DNA of 7,174 bases from an uncultured Oribacterium sp. (GTDB lineage: Bacteria > Bacillota > Clostridia > Lachnospirales > Lachnospiraceae), in NCBI GenBank assembly GCA_938030845.1, contig CALHIC010000212.1:1-7174 (forward strand), read 5' to 3'. Position 1 is the stretch's first letter; each line of letters begins with the position of its first letter. Positions 1-6,659 of this stretch are shown one piece after another. The notes below the pieces were generated by a model. That model made no database searches. It was given only the letters and a program-made list of their open reading frames with translations, and had not been told where the DNA came from. Made by a program: the position numbers and the translations under genes.

Positions 1-1351
1 GAGCATCATGAAGCGCCTGGGGATTGGTCTGTGCTTCTTCATAGAGCTTTCTGAAAACGGCTACAGCATCATCCAAAGTTTCCTTGGACTCTGTCTCTGT
101 AGGCTCAATCATCAAAGCTTCATGAACGATGAGCGGGAAGTACATTGTGGGCGGGTGCATTCCGTTATCCAACAGGGCTTTGGCAATGTCCATTGCAGAA
201 ACCCCTGTCTTTTGCTTAAGATCCTCTAAGCTCATAACGAACTCATGCATACAAATCTGATTATAAGCCATGGTATAGAGATCCTTCAGCTTATTCATCA
301 TGTAGTTGGCATTCAGCACCGCATTCTTACTAGCCTGTGGAATTCCTTCTTTTCCTAAGGTCTTGATATAGGTTAATGCCCTAACCACTACCAGGAAGTT
401 TCCGTAGAAGGCCTTCATGTCTCCGATAGACTTTGGAGCCTTCACAAACTTCTTTACTGCATCTCCGTCAACCAGATATCCGGGCATGAAATCAGCCAGA
501 AGCTTCTTACATCCAACAACTCCACTTCCGGGACCTCCGCCACCGTGAGGTGTGGAGAAGGTCTTATGAAGATTCAAGTGAATAACGTCAAATCCCATGT
601 CTCCGGGACGAACAACGCCCATGATAGCGTTTAAGTTGGCACCATCATAATAGTTTAATCCGCCGCAATCATGGATTAACTTGGTAATCTCTAAGATATT
701 TTCATCGAAAATACCTACAGTATTGGGGTTGGTCAGCATCAAGCCGGCAACATCATCCCCTAAAACCGCCTTGAATTTCTCCATATCTACACAGCCGTGC
801 TCATTGGAAGGAATGGTTACCACCTTGTAGCCTGCCATAGTAGCGGTTGCGGGGTTGGTTCCGTGAGCCGCATCGGGAATAATAATCTTGTTTCTGTTAA
901 AATCCCCTCTGCTCTCATGGTAAGCCTTAATCAGCATGATTCCGGTAAACTCACCGTGAGCACCTGCTGCAGGCTGAACCGTTAAACGATCCATACCGGT
1001 TACTTCACAAAGAAGGGTTTCAATCTCCTGGATTACGGAAAGGCAACCCTGTACGGTATGCTCCGGCTGCAAGGGATGAATCTCTGCAAAACCGGGTAAA
1101 GCTGCCATATCATCATTAATCTTCGGATTGTACTTCATGGTGCAGGAACCCAAAGGATAGAAGCCGTCATTTACACCTCTACACTTTTTAGCAAGCTCTG
1201 TGTAGTGTCTGCTGATTTCTGTCTCTGACAGCTCCGGCAAATGTAATTCAGCCTTTCTTTGATCCTTTGCAGGAACATCTACCACTTCCACATCACAGGG
1301 AGGGAACAAACTGCAATGTCTGCCGGATTTGCTTTTCTCGAAAATAAGCAT
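1..1351 (-). CDS. gcvPB: Glycine dehydrogenase (decarboxylating) subunit 2, P-protein C-terminal half, partial at its 3' end
   Basis: This is the PLP-bearing subunit of P-protein in the glycine cleavage system. It decarboxylates glycine and passes the aminomethyl group to the lipoyl arm of GcvH in the cytoplasm. The minus frame is open from an ATG at 1351 to the left edge, giving 450 residues of a family usually near 480-490, so only the C-terminus is missing. Visible family motifs include NDGFYPLGSCTMKYNP near the N-terminus, PAAGAHGE, PDAAHGTNPA and the PLP site NLHKTFSTPHGGGGPG. The lysine expected to form the Schiff base is Lys263 (codon 563-565). The start overlaps the gcvPA stop by one base (TAATG), and a perfect AAAGGAGGTGA lies just upstream inside gcvPA, so translation is probably coupled. 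The assignment is firm. No internal stop or frameshift was found when reading the codons. Confidence 0.96.
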   Translation of the reverse strand, partial: MLIFEKSKSGRHCSLFPPCDVEVVDVPAKDQRKAELHLPELSETEISRHYTELAKKCRGVNDGFYPLGSCTMKYNPKINDDMAALPGFAEIHPLQPEHTVQGCLSVIQEIETLLCEVTGMDRLTVQPAAGAHGEFTGIMLIKAYHESRGDFNRNKIIIPDAAHGTNPATATMAGYKVVTIPSNEHGCVDMEKFKAVLGDDVAGLMLTNPNTVGIFDENILEITKLIHDCGGLNYYDGANLNAIMGVVRPGDMGFDVIHLNLHKTFSTPHGGGGPGSGVVGCKKLLADFMPGYLVDGDAVKKFVKAPKSIGDMKAFYGNFLVVVRALTYIKTLGKEGIPQASKNAVLNANYMMNKLKDLYTMAYNQICMHEFVMSLEDLKQKTGVSAMDIAKALLDNGMHPPTMYFPLIVHEALMIEPTETESKETLDDAVAVFRKLYEEAQTNPQALHDA

Positions 1352-2664
1352 TACTTCACCTCCTTTAAGATTTCTACTACACGATCCATGGAAGCCTTAT
1401 CATTAACTTCCGTACAGCACCAGAGAATTCTCTTATCATCCAGAGGATATCCGCCAAGGATGCCTTCCTTCTCTAAAGCCTCTAATGCCTTTGCGGAAGA
1501 AACGGAAGACTCTGTTACGAATTCATTGAAGAAATCTGCCTTATACTGTGGCTTAAAGCCGATCTTTTCTAATTCCTTGGCCAAATAATGAGCCTTGGAG
1601 GTAGAAAGACTTGCCGCTTCCTTTAAGCCTTCCTTACCGACTGCTGCAAGATAAACACCTACAGCTAAAGCACAAAGTGCCTGGTTGGAACATACGTTAC
1701 TGGAAGCCTTTTCTCTACGGATATGCTGCTCTCTAGCCTGCAGAGTCAATACATAACCGGTTCTTCCCTGATGATCCTCTGTAGCTCCTACGATTCTTCC
1801 GGGAAGATTTCTCTTCATCGCATCAGTGGATGCCATGAATCCAAGGTAAGGTCCTCCGAAAGCAATGGGAAGTCCTAAAGGCTGTCCGTCACCAACCGCA
1901 ACATCCGCTCCATACTCTCTGGGAGTCTTAAGAACACCAAGAGAAATGGGATTTACGCTCATAGCAAACTTTGCCCCTACCTCATGAGCAATCTCTCCAA
2001 TCTTCTCTGCATCTTCCAGATTGCCGTAGAAATTCGGATGCTGGATGAAAACTACAGCAGATTCCGCATCTGCCTTAGCCTTCAAAGCCTCCACGTCTGT
2101 CACACCGTCCTTCTCCGGAATAATCTCTACCTGCATACCATTACCATGGCAATAGGTCTTGATGGTTGAAATCGTGTCCGGATGCATCAGAGCGGAAATC
2201 AAAGCCTTGCTTCTCTTTCTCTCTCTGCACATTGCTACTGCTTCAGCCGCAGCCTCAGCACCGTCATAAACGGAGGCATTGGATACGTCCATGCCGGTCA
2301 AGTCGCAGATCATGGTCTGATATTCAAAAATAGATTGTAAAATACCTTGGCTGGTCTCTGCCTGATACGGGGTATATGCCGTCAAGAAATTCTCTTTACC
2401 AATCACGCTCTTTACAATAGAGGGAATAAAATGACGGTATGCTCCGGCACCTCTGAAGATAACCGGGAACACTACGTTTTTGCCCGCCAATGCAGACATA
2501 TCTCTACGTACTTCCAACTCGGATAAACCGGTAGGAATAGAAAGCTCGCCTTTTAATTTTACTTCCTGTGGAATATCTCTAAACAGATCATCAAAGGAAG
2601 AAAAACCGCTTTCCTGCAGCATCGCCTTCTGCTCCGCGTCGGTATTGGGAATGTATTTTCCCAT
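1351..2664 (-). CDS. gcvPA: Glycine dehydrogenase (decarboxylating) subunit 1, P-protein N-terminal half
   Basis: This 437-residue protein is the non-PLP partner of GcvPB. Split P-proteins of this kind form heterotetramers that decarboxylate glycine. The length is normal for the family. Recognisable conserved stretches are AYTPYQAE (residues 96-103), GDGQPLGLP (258-266), GRIVGAT (289-295) and REQHIRREKASSN (311-323), followed by NQALCAL. As expected for this half, there is no PLP-binding lysine motif. The ATG at 2664 is preceded by AAAGGTGG at good spacing. The frame ends with VEILKEVK and its TAA shares one base with the gcvPB start. gcvH lies 102 bp upstream. The gene is complete and shows no unusual residues. 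The order T-H-PA-PB is the common clostridial arrangement. Confidence 0.97.
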   Translation of the reverse strand: MGKYIPNTDAEQKAMLQESGFSSFDDLFRDIPQEVKLKGELSIPTGLSELEVRRDMSALAGKNVVFPVIFRGAGAYRHFIPSIVKSVIGKENFLTAYTPYQAETSQGILQSIFEYQTMICDLTGMDVSNASVYDGAEAAAEAVAMCRERKRSKALISALMHPDTISTIKTYCHGNGMQVEIIPEKDGVTDVEALKAKADAESAVVFIQHPNFYGNLEDAEKIGEIAHEVGAKFAMSVNPISLGVLKTPREYGADVAVGDGQPLGLPIAFGGPYLGFMASTDAMKRNLPGRIVGATEDHQGRTGYVLTLQAREQHIRREKASSNVCSNQALCALAVGVYLAAVGKEGLKEAASLSTSKAHYLAKELEKIGFKPQYKADFFNEFVTESSVSSAKALEALEKEGILGGYPLDDKRILWCCTEVNDKASMDRVVEILKEVK

Positions 2665-2766
2665 AAGTCCACCACCTTTCTTTCGGATAGTTTCTTCTCT
2701 TTAGAGGATAGAACTCCTTTTTTTCCATTCTATCCTCTTCGTCGGAAGAATCCTCATGCTATCTCT
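2665..2766 (-). other. gcvH-gcvPA intergenic gap with an intercistronic hairpin
   Basis: This 102-bp gap holds no gene. It contains a perfect 11-bp inverted repeat: AGAGGATAGAA at 2703-2713 pairs with TTCTATCCTCT at 2728-2738 around a 14-base loop. Read in the direction of transcription, the 3' arm is followed by AAAGAGAAGAAAC and not by a T-run, so it does not look like an intrinsic terminator. A smaller 4-bp stem (CTTC/GAAG, 2737-2748) overlaps one arm. Possible roles are a pause or processing site, or mRNA stabilisation that lets gcvH and gcvPA be expressed at different levels. The role is inferred; only the symmetry is observed. Confidence 0.6.
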
Positions 2767-3141
2767 TTACAGTGTCTTTAAGAACTCCTCATACTCTTCT
2801 GCGGAAAGAAGCTCTTCCTTCTCTGTAACATCCTTTACCTTTACGAACCAAGCCTCATAGGGAGAGCTGTTGATGCTTTCGGGAGCATCCAAAACAGCCT
2901 CATTGATTGCACTAACCACACCGGTTAATGGAGATATTACGTCGGAAACAGCCTTTACAGACTCAACATCGGAGAAAGACTCTCCCTTTGTTACACTGTC
3001 GCCCTCTTCCGGAAGATTTACGAAAACCAAATCTCCTAATTCGCTCTGCGCATAGTCGCTAATTCCTACTACGTACTCTCCGCCTTCTTCCTTAACCCAC
3101 TCGTGATCCTTGGTATACAATAATCCCTTTTGAACTGCCAT
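2767..3141 (-). CDS. gcvH: Glycine cleavage system H protein (lipoyl carrier)
   Basis: GcvH carries a lipoyl group that shuttles the aminomethyl intermediate from P-protein to T-protein and is then reoxidised by L-protein. The 124-residue length is normal. The N-terminus reads [10 protein letters not shown], the classic H-protein opening. The lipoylation motif [11 protein letters not shown] places the modified lysine at Lys63. The conserved ISPLTG and [10 protein letters not shown] follow. The ATG at 3141 is preceded by AAGGAGG with an eight-base spacer. gcvT lies 151 bp upstream and gcvPA 102 bp downstream, all on one strand. Activity would need a lipoate ligase or synthase, and none is visible here. 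The assignment is certain at family level. Confidence 0.98.
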   Translation of the reverse strand: MAVQKGLLYTKDHEWVKEEGGEYVVGISDYAQSELGDLVFVNLPEEGDSVTKGESFSDVESVKAVSDVISPLTGVVSAINEAVLDAPESINSSPYEAWFVKVKDVTEKEELLSAEEYEEFLKTL

Positions 3142-3292
3142 CTTTTTTTCCTCCTTAAAATAAGTAGTGTTGATTAAACCGTTTTCTTTATAAAATAGAT
3201 CTTCCCGGAAGAAAATCTGATTTTAAAAATTTGTCTTTGTTCGAGTATTGCACCTAAAGTCTGCAATCTCTCCCTTGAAAAATGTTTTGCTT
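3142..3292 (-). other. gcvT-gcvH intergenic gap with a bulged hairpin
   Basis: This gap of 151 bp holds no gene. A hairpin lies at 3243-3270: GAG plus ATTGCA pairs with TGCAAT plus CTC, with one bulged A and a nine-base loop. It begins about 22 bases after the gcvT stop in the transcribed direction and is not followed by a U-run, so it is at best a weak attenuator or a processing site. A second short symmetry, TCTTC/GAAGA around CGG, lies near 3200-3212. The gcvH ribosome binding site is at 3150-3156. A weak -10-like TATAAA occurs on the minus strand near 3187-3192, but no convincing -35 accompanies it, so an internal gcvH promoter is not called. No glycine riboswitch motif was recognised. 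Confidence 0.45.
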
Positions 3293-4384
3293 TTATTTCT
3301 CTCTCTTGTAGAAGGGAAGTGCTACCACTTCTACATCTACCTTACGTCCCCGAACGTCTACCTGAAGCTGAGTGCCCACCTCTGCATACTTGGGATCGAT
3401 TAATGCCATTCCTACAGGATAGTTTAAGAATGGGCAGTGAGTTCCGGAGGTGGTGTGACCAATCACCTGATCTCCCGCCAAAACGTCCTGATGCTCGCGG
3501 ATAATGCCTCTGCCGGTAACCTTCAGGCCGACTCTCTTAATCTTCGGCTCTCCTTTAGCTTCAATAGCAGCCTTTCCGATAAAATCAGGCTTATCCATCT
3601 TTACCGCAAACTTTAATCCGGTCTCAAGGGGAGTGATTTCATCGTCCATCTCATGACCGTAGAGAGGCATAGCTGCTTCCATACGAAGGGTATCTCTGGC
3701 ACCAAGTCCGCAGGGAATCAGTCCCTCTTCTTTTCCTGCTGCCAAAAGCTTATCCCACATTTCCTCCGCCTTGCTGCTGTCCAGATACAGCTCTACACCG
3801 TCTTCTCCGGTATAACCGGTCTTGGAAACAATACAGGGAATACCGTCAACCGTAGCATTAAATACAGCGTGGTAATATTTCTGAGGAATATTTTCTTCGG
3901 AGGTCAGCTTTCTGATAATATCCATGGCCTTAGGGCCTTGAAGGGCAATCTGGGCATAATCATCGGAAACATTGGTGAATTCCACATCCCCGAACTTATG
4001 CTGTACCATCCAGTTAAAGTCCTTCTCACGGTTGGCAGCGTTTACAACGATGAAGTAGTCGTTCTCTCCTTTCTTGTAAACGATTAAATCGTCTACCACA
4101 CCGCCGTTTTCATTACACATCAGGCTGTATCTTGCCTGTCCGTCCACCATGTTCTCAAAGTTATTGGTTAAAATCTTCTGAAGATTTGCCAGAGCATCCT
4201 TTCCTTTGCAAAGTACTTCACCCATGTGGGACACGTCGAAAAGTCCGGCTTCGGTTCGAACAGCCATATGCTCCTTGATTACTCCACTCTGCTCATACTG
4301 AACAGGGAGAAGAAATCCGGCGAAAGGAACAATCTTTCCACCTGCCTTCACATGCGCTTCATACAACGGTGTCTTTAATTCCAT
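3293..4384 (-). CDS. gcvT: Glycine cleavage system T protein (aminomethyltransferase)
   Basis: GcvT releases ammonia from the aminomethyl-lipoyl group on GcvH and transfers the one-carbon unit to tetrahydrofolate. The 363-residue protein is of normal length. The conserved N-terminal region includes GLFDVSHMGE (residues 47-56) and GGVVDDLIVY, whose Asp98-Asp99 pair holds the family's catalytic aspartate. Further along are ALQGP, KTGYTGEDGVELY, GLGARDTLRMEA, LYGHE and a C-terminal domain with SGTHCP and GMALID. The frame stays open upstream to 4468, but the start at 4384 is chosen because AAAGGAGG lies at 4391-4398, six bases before the ATG. The protein then begins MELKTPLYEAH, as in homologues. 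gcvT is the first gene of the visible operon. Its natural upstream region is lost where the sequence changes character near 4465. Confidence 0.97.
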   Translation of the reverse strand: MELKTPLYEAHVKAGGKIVPFAGFLLPVQYEQSGVIKEHMAVRTEAGLFDVSHMGEVLCKGKDALANLQKILTNNFENMVDGQARYSLMCNENGGVVDDLIVYKKGENDYFIVVNAANREKDFNWMVQHKFGDVEFTNVSDDYAQIALQGPKAMDIIRKLTSEENIPQKYYHAVFNATVDGIPCIVSKTGYTGEDGVELYLDSSKAEEMWDKLLAAGKEEGLIPCGLGARDTLRMEAAMPLYGHEMDDEITPLETGLKFAVKMDKPDFIGKAAIEAKGEPKIKRVGLKVTGRGIIREHQDVLAGDQVIGHTTSGTHCPFLNYPVGMALIDPKYAEVGTQLQVDVRGRKVDVEVVALPFYKREK

Positions 4385-4390
4385 AAACTG

Positions 4391-4398
4391 CCTCCTTT
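4391..4398 (-). promoter_or_regulatory. Ribosome binding site that fixes the gcvT start
   Basis: Read on the minus strand this is AAAGGAGG, six bases upstream of the ATG at 4384. It decides the start against a frame-compatible ATG at 4468, which would add 28 residues unlike any T-protein. Confidence 0.85.
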
Positions 4399-4439
4399 GT
4401 TTTATGGTGATTTTATCATCATGCTTTTTCCCCATCGCC

Positions 4440-4470
4440 TGACCCCTAACATCAGAACATCCGGGCAAAA
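4440..4470. other. Probable junction between unrelated segments (Firmicute-like to Fusobacterium-like)
   Basis: Left of this point lies the leader of a minus-strand gcvT with mixed base composition. Right of it, from about the CAAAAAGTA at 4466, the plus strand becomes extremely A+T rich and enters the middle of a MATE transporter reading frame with no start. The residues read in that frame before 4466 (for example PHRLTPNIRTSG) do not look like MATE sequence. A transporter cut mid-gene directly against another gene's leader is what a chimeric join produces. The exact base cannot be fixed by eye, and no insertion sequence or direct repeat was seen at the join. Confidence 0.75.
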
Positions 4471-4828
4471 AGTAATTACTCTATCTTTTATTATAAAAAA
4501 ATTTTCTTTAAATATAGAAGTAGAAAATTATTTGAATTTTACTTTAAATATTTTATTCTACTACATACCTTTACAAAGTATTTCAGCAGTTTTAATTGTA
4601 GGAGTATTTAGAGCAGGTGGAGATACAAAATTTGCATTAATTGCAGATATTTTACCTCTTTGGTGTGGTTCAGTTTTAATTTCAGCTTTTGCAGCTTTCT
4701 ATTTAAATTTACCTACAAAAATAATTTATCTTTTGATAATGTCAGATGAAATTATTAAACAACCACTTATTATTTGGAGATATAGAAGTAAAAAATGGAT
4801 TAATAATGTTACAAGGGAATTGAATTGA
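4466..4828 (+). CDS. MATE family multidrug efflux transporter, C-terminal fragment (5' end missing)
   Basis: About 120 residues remain of a family that normally has roughly 440-460. MATE proteins are twelve-helix inner-membrane antiporters that export drugs and organic cations using Na+ or H+ gradients. The fragment holds the last membrane segments. Its key marker is VFRAGGDTKFALIAD, a version of the family's conserved GAGDT-type loop, followed by a tryptophan-containing helix and a final hydrophobic stretch ending in a basic tail (WRYRSKKW). The frame is open to 4397, but those extra residues come from the neighbouring segment and no true start exists. The stop at 4826-4828 lies 11 bases before the next gene, suggesting one transcript. 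The substrate cannot be told. Base use is Fusobacterium-like. Confidence 0.85.
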   Translation, partial: QKVITLSFIIKKFSLNIEVENYLNFTLNILFYYIPLQSISAVLIVGVFRAGGDTKFALIADILPLWCGSVLISAFAAFYLNLPTKIIYLLIMSDEIIKQPLIIWRYRSKKWINNVTRELN

Positions 4829-4839
4829 AAGGAAAATAT

Positions 4840-5361
4840 ATGGAAAAAGGATATACTCAAATATATACTGGAAATGGTAAAGGAAAAACTACTGCTGCAC
4901 TTGGACTTTTAACAAGAGCAGTTGGACACAATTTTAAAATATTTCTCTGTCAATTTTTAAAAGGTAGAGATTATGGAGAACTACACACATTAAAAAAATT
5001 TGAAACTGTTACCCATGAAAGATACGGTAGAGGCGTTTTTATTAAAAATAAGGAGTTTGTTACTGATGAAGATAAAAAACTTATGAGAGAGGGTTATGAA
5101 AGTTTAAAAAATGCTCTTTTAAGGGGAAAATATGATATAGTCATAGCTGATGAAATTTTAGGAACATTGAGGTATGATTTAATATCTGTTGATGAAATAA
5201 AATTTTTAATTAAAAATAAACCTGAAACAACAGAGCTTATTTTAACAGGAAGAAATGCCCCAGATGAACTCATTGAAATGGCAGACTTAGTAACCGAAAT
5301 GAGAGAGGTTAAACACTATTTCCAAAAGGGTATTATGTCAAGAAAAGGTATAGAAAAATAG
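4840..5361 (+). CDS. cobO: Corrinoid (cob(I)yrinic acid a,c-diamide) adenosyltransferase, CobO/BtuR family
   Basis: This enzyme transfers the 5'-deoxyadenosyl group of ATP to the cobalt of reduced corrinoids, forming the coenzyme B12 precursor in the cytoplasm. The 173-residue length fits the CobA/CobO/BtuR family. The P-loop TGNGKGKTT starts at residue 10, the acidic pair Asp104-Glu105 lies in IVIADEI, and the C-terminus has the family signatures TGRNAP (136-141), ADLVTEMREVKH (148-159) and QKGIMSRKGIE. The ATG at 4840 is chosen over an in-frame TTG at 4825 because GAAAGGAAAA directly precedes the ATG and homologues begin just before the P-loop. The stop overlaps the Shine-Dalgarno of the next gene, which starts eight bases later. 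No other B12 gene is visible, so salvage and de novo roles cannot be separated. Confidence 0.95.
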   Translation: MEKGYTQIYTGNGKGKTTAALGLLTRAVGHNFKIFLCQFLKGRDYGELHTLKKFETVTHERYGRGVFIKNKEFVTDEDKKLMREGYESLKNALLRGKYDIVIADEILGTLRYDLISVDEIKFLIKNKPETTELILTGRNAPDELIEMADLVTEMREVKHYFQKGIMSRKGIEK

Positions 5362-5369
5362 GAGAGAAT

Positions 5370-6128
5370 ATGATTACAACCTTATGTTATTTAGAGAAAG
5401 ATAATAAATATCTTATGTTACATAGGACTAAAAAAGAAAATGATATTAATAAAAATAAGTGGCTAGGTGTTGGAGGGAAATTAGAAAAAAATGAAACACC
5501 TGAGCAATGTCTATTTAGAGAAGTTAAAGAAGAAACTGGTTTAACTTTAATTAATTATGTCCATAGAGGAATAGTAATTTTTAATTTCAATGATGATGAA
5601 CCTCTTTATATGTATCTTTATACTTCTAAAAATTTCTCTGGTAAAGTTCAAGAATGTTCTGAGGGAGATTTAAAATGGATAGATAAATCTAAAATTTATA
5701 ATCTTAACCTTTGGGAAGGTGATAAAATATTTTTAGATTTACTTAATAAAGATACTCCTTTTTTCTATCTAACATTAGATTATGAAGATGATAATTTAAT
5801 TTCTTCTGATTTAAAATTTAAAGAAGATAATTTTACTTGTTTTGAAGTTTTTGTTCCTAAAAATTATGTTAAAGATATAGTTAAAGTTCTATCAAGATAT
5901 AATCTATTAAAAGAGGGAAATTATACTGATGTCTATGCTTTAATAGATGTTGAAGGACATTGGACAACTCTTGAAGGTGCTAAGGCATTTATAGGTGAGG
6001 TTGGAAAAGAAAGTGTTGAAAAAGAAAAATTGATGAAATTTAGAGTAAAAAAGGAATTTACAGATTTAGCCTACTATTTAGTTAAAAAAGTACATCCCTA
6101 TGAAGTGCCTGTTATCAATATTTTTTAA
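5370..6128 (+). CDS. Two-domain protein: Nudix hydrolase (MutT-like) fused to a NIF3/YqfO-insert-like domain
   Basis: The 252-residue protein has two parts. Residues 1 to about 130 are a Nudix pyrophosphohydrolase with a perfect Nudix box at 36-58: G36, E42, then REVKEETGL at 50-58, whose glutamates bind the metal. WLGVGGKLE resembles MutT/MutX-type enzymes that clean oxidised nucleotides, but the substrate is not proven. Residues about 155-252 (FEVFVPKNYV onward) resemble the PII/CutA-like insert of NIF3/YqfO proteins, with GNYTDVY (184-190), TTLEGAKAFIGEVG (199-212) and HPYE (242-245). The same domain is also known as small stand-alone proteins. It may bind a small ligand or metal, or mediate oligomerisation; that is inference. 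The ATG at 5370 has AGGAGAG overlapping the cobO stop, so coupling is likely. A strong terminator follows directly. Confidence 0.88.
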   Translation: MITTLCYLEKDNKYLMLHRTKKENDINKNKWLGVGGKLEKNETPEQCLFREVKEETGLTLINYVHRGIVIFNFNDDEPLYMYLYTSKNFSGKVQECSEGDLKWIDKSKIYNLNLWEGDKIFLDLLNKDTPFFYLTLDYEDDNLISSDLKFKEDNFTCFEVFVPKNYVKDIVKVLSRYNLLKEGNYTDVYALIDVEGHWTTLEGAKAFIGEVGKESVEKEKLMKFRVKKEFTDLAYYLVKKVHPYEVPVINIF

Positions 6129-6131
6129 AAG

Positions 6132-6167
6132 AAAAAAAGCAGGAAAAAATCCTGCTTTTCTTTTTTA
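6132..6167. terminator. Bidirectional intrinsic terminator between convergent genes
   Basis: AAAAGCAGGA (6135-6144) and TCCTGCTTTT (6150-6159) form a perfect 10-bp stem with a five-A loop. A T-run (6161-6166) follows on the plus strand, and an A-run before the stem gives a T-run on the minus strand. It begins just after the Nudix-fusion stop at 6128 and ends shortly before the stop of the convergent lipoprotein gene at 6182, so it can serve both. Confidence 0.9.
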
Positions 6168-6181
6168 ATTACTTTTTAAAA

Positions 6182-6574
6182 CTATTTTGCTTCAACAGTT
6201 ACTGGTGCTTCTTTAAGGTCTCCAAGAGTTAAAACTCCTTCTGTACCTTTAATAGCAACTTCATTTCCAGCATCATCTGCATATCTTTCTCCAGATGCAG
6301 TTTCAGCATTTTTTAATTCAGTTGCTTTTCCATCTGCATCAGTTAAAGTTGCAGTACTTCCATCAGCAGCAACTACTAATGTAAATTCCTTTCCATCTTC
6401 AGTTTTAAGTGAGAATGTTTTAGCTTCAGCAGCAGCTTCAGTTGCTGGTGCTTCTGTAGCAGGTGCAGTTGCTTCTGCAGCAGGTTGTTCAGCTGGTTTT
6501 TCTTCTTCTTTCTTTTCTCCACAAGCTACTAAGAATAAACTCATAGCTAGTGCTAACATTGCAAATTTTTTCAT
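6182..6574 (-). CDS. Small lipoprotein with an MliC-like lysozyme-inhibitor domain
   Basis: This 130-residue protein begins with a lipoprotein signal, MKKFAMLALAMSLFLVAC, with lipobox LVAC at 15-18 and the lipidated cysteine at 18. Residues 19-51 are a low-complexity linker rich in Glu, Lys, Pro and Ala with imperfect ATEAP repeats. Residues about 52-118 resemble the MliC/PliC fold: FSLKTEDGKEFTLVV, then a TATLTDADGK strand, then SGERYAD (94-100) and a later Lys109. In MliC of Pseudomonas, a serine in this SGxRY motif and a lysine about 14 residues later enter the lysozyme active site; here Ser94 and Lys109 are 15 apart. It probably sits in the outer or inner membrane facing the periplasm, protecting peptidoglycan from host lysozyme. 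The ATG at 6574 has AAGGAGGGA at 6581-6589. The domain call is by motif only. Confidence 0.82.
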   Translation of the reverse strand: MKKFAMLALAMSLFLVACGEKKEEEKPAEQPAAEATAPATEAPATEAAAEAKTFSLKTEDGKEFTLVVAADGSTATLTDADGKATELKNAETASGERYADDAGNEVAIKGTEGVLTLGDLKEAPVTVEAK

Positions 6575-6603
6575 TGTTGATCCCTCCTTGATTTTCTTTT
6601 GTT

Positions 6604-6632
6604 ATAATACATCATTTTTTAATAAAAATCAA
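6604..6632 (-). promoter_or_regulatory. Probable sigma-70-type promoter of the MliC-like lipoprotein gene
   Basis: On the minus strand, TTGATT (6627-6632) and TATTAT (6604-6609) are separated by exactly 17 bases (6610-6626). They match the -35 and -10 consensus at 4/6 and 5/6. Transcription would begin near 6597, giving a leader of about 20 bases that contains the AAGGAGGGA ribosome binding site. In such A+T-rich DNA chance matches are common, but the spacing and the position are right. Confidence 0.7.
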
Positions 6633-6659
6633 GACTTTTTTTCAAAATCAATTATATTG

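Noticed and set aside
3142..3292. Glycine riboswitch in the gcv operon gaps or leader
   Set aside because: A riboswitch would be expected upstream of gcvT, but that region is cut off near 4465. The gcvT-gcvH gap lacks the paired aptamer motifs I would look for.
3653..4087. Plus-strand open frame of 144 codons opposite gcvT
   Set aside because: It is entirely antisense to a well-conserved gcvT, shows no family motif, and has no ribosome binding site that stands out. Similar plus-strand frames at 8-229, 797-985, 1259-1588, 1984-2169, 2480-2704, 2870-3055 and 3319-3504 are rejected for the same reason.
4385..4468. An upstream in-frame ATG that would give GcvT 28 more residues
   Set aside because: The extension does not resemble T-proteins, it crosses toward the composition change, and the ATG at 4384 has an excellent AAAGGAGG at the right distance.
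4825..4839. TTG start for the corrinoid adenosyltransferase, five codons upstream
   Set aside because: It overlaps the end of the MATE gene and would place the AAAGGAAA ribosome binding site inside the coding region. The ATG at 4840 fits the family's N-terminus.
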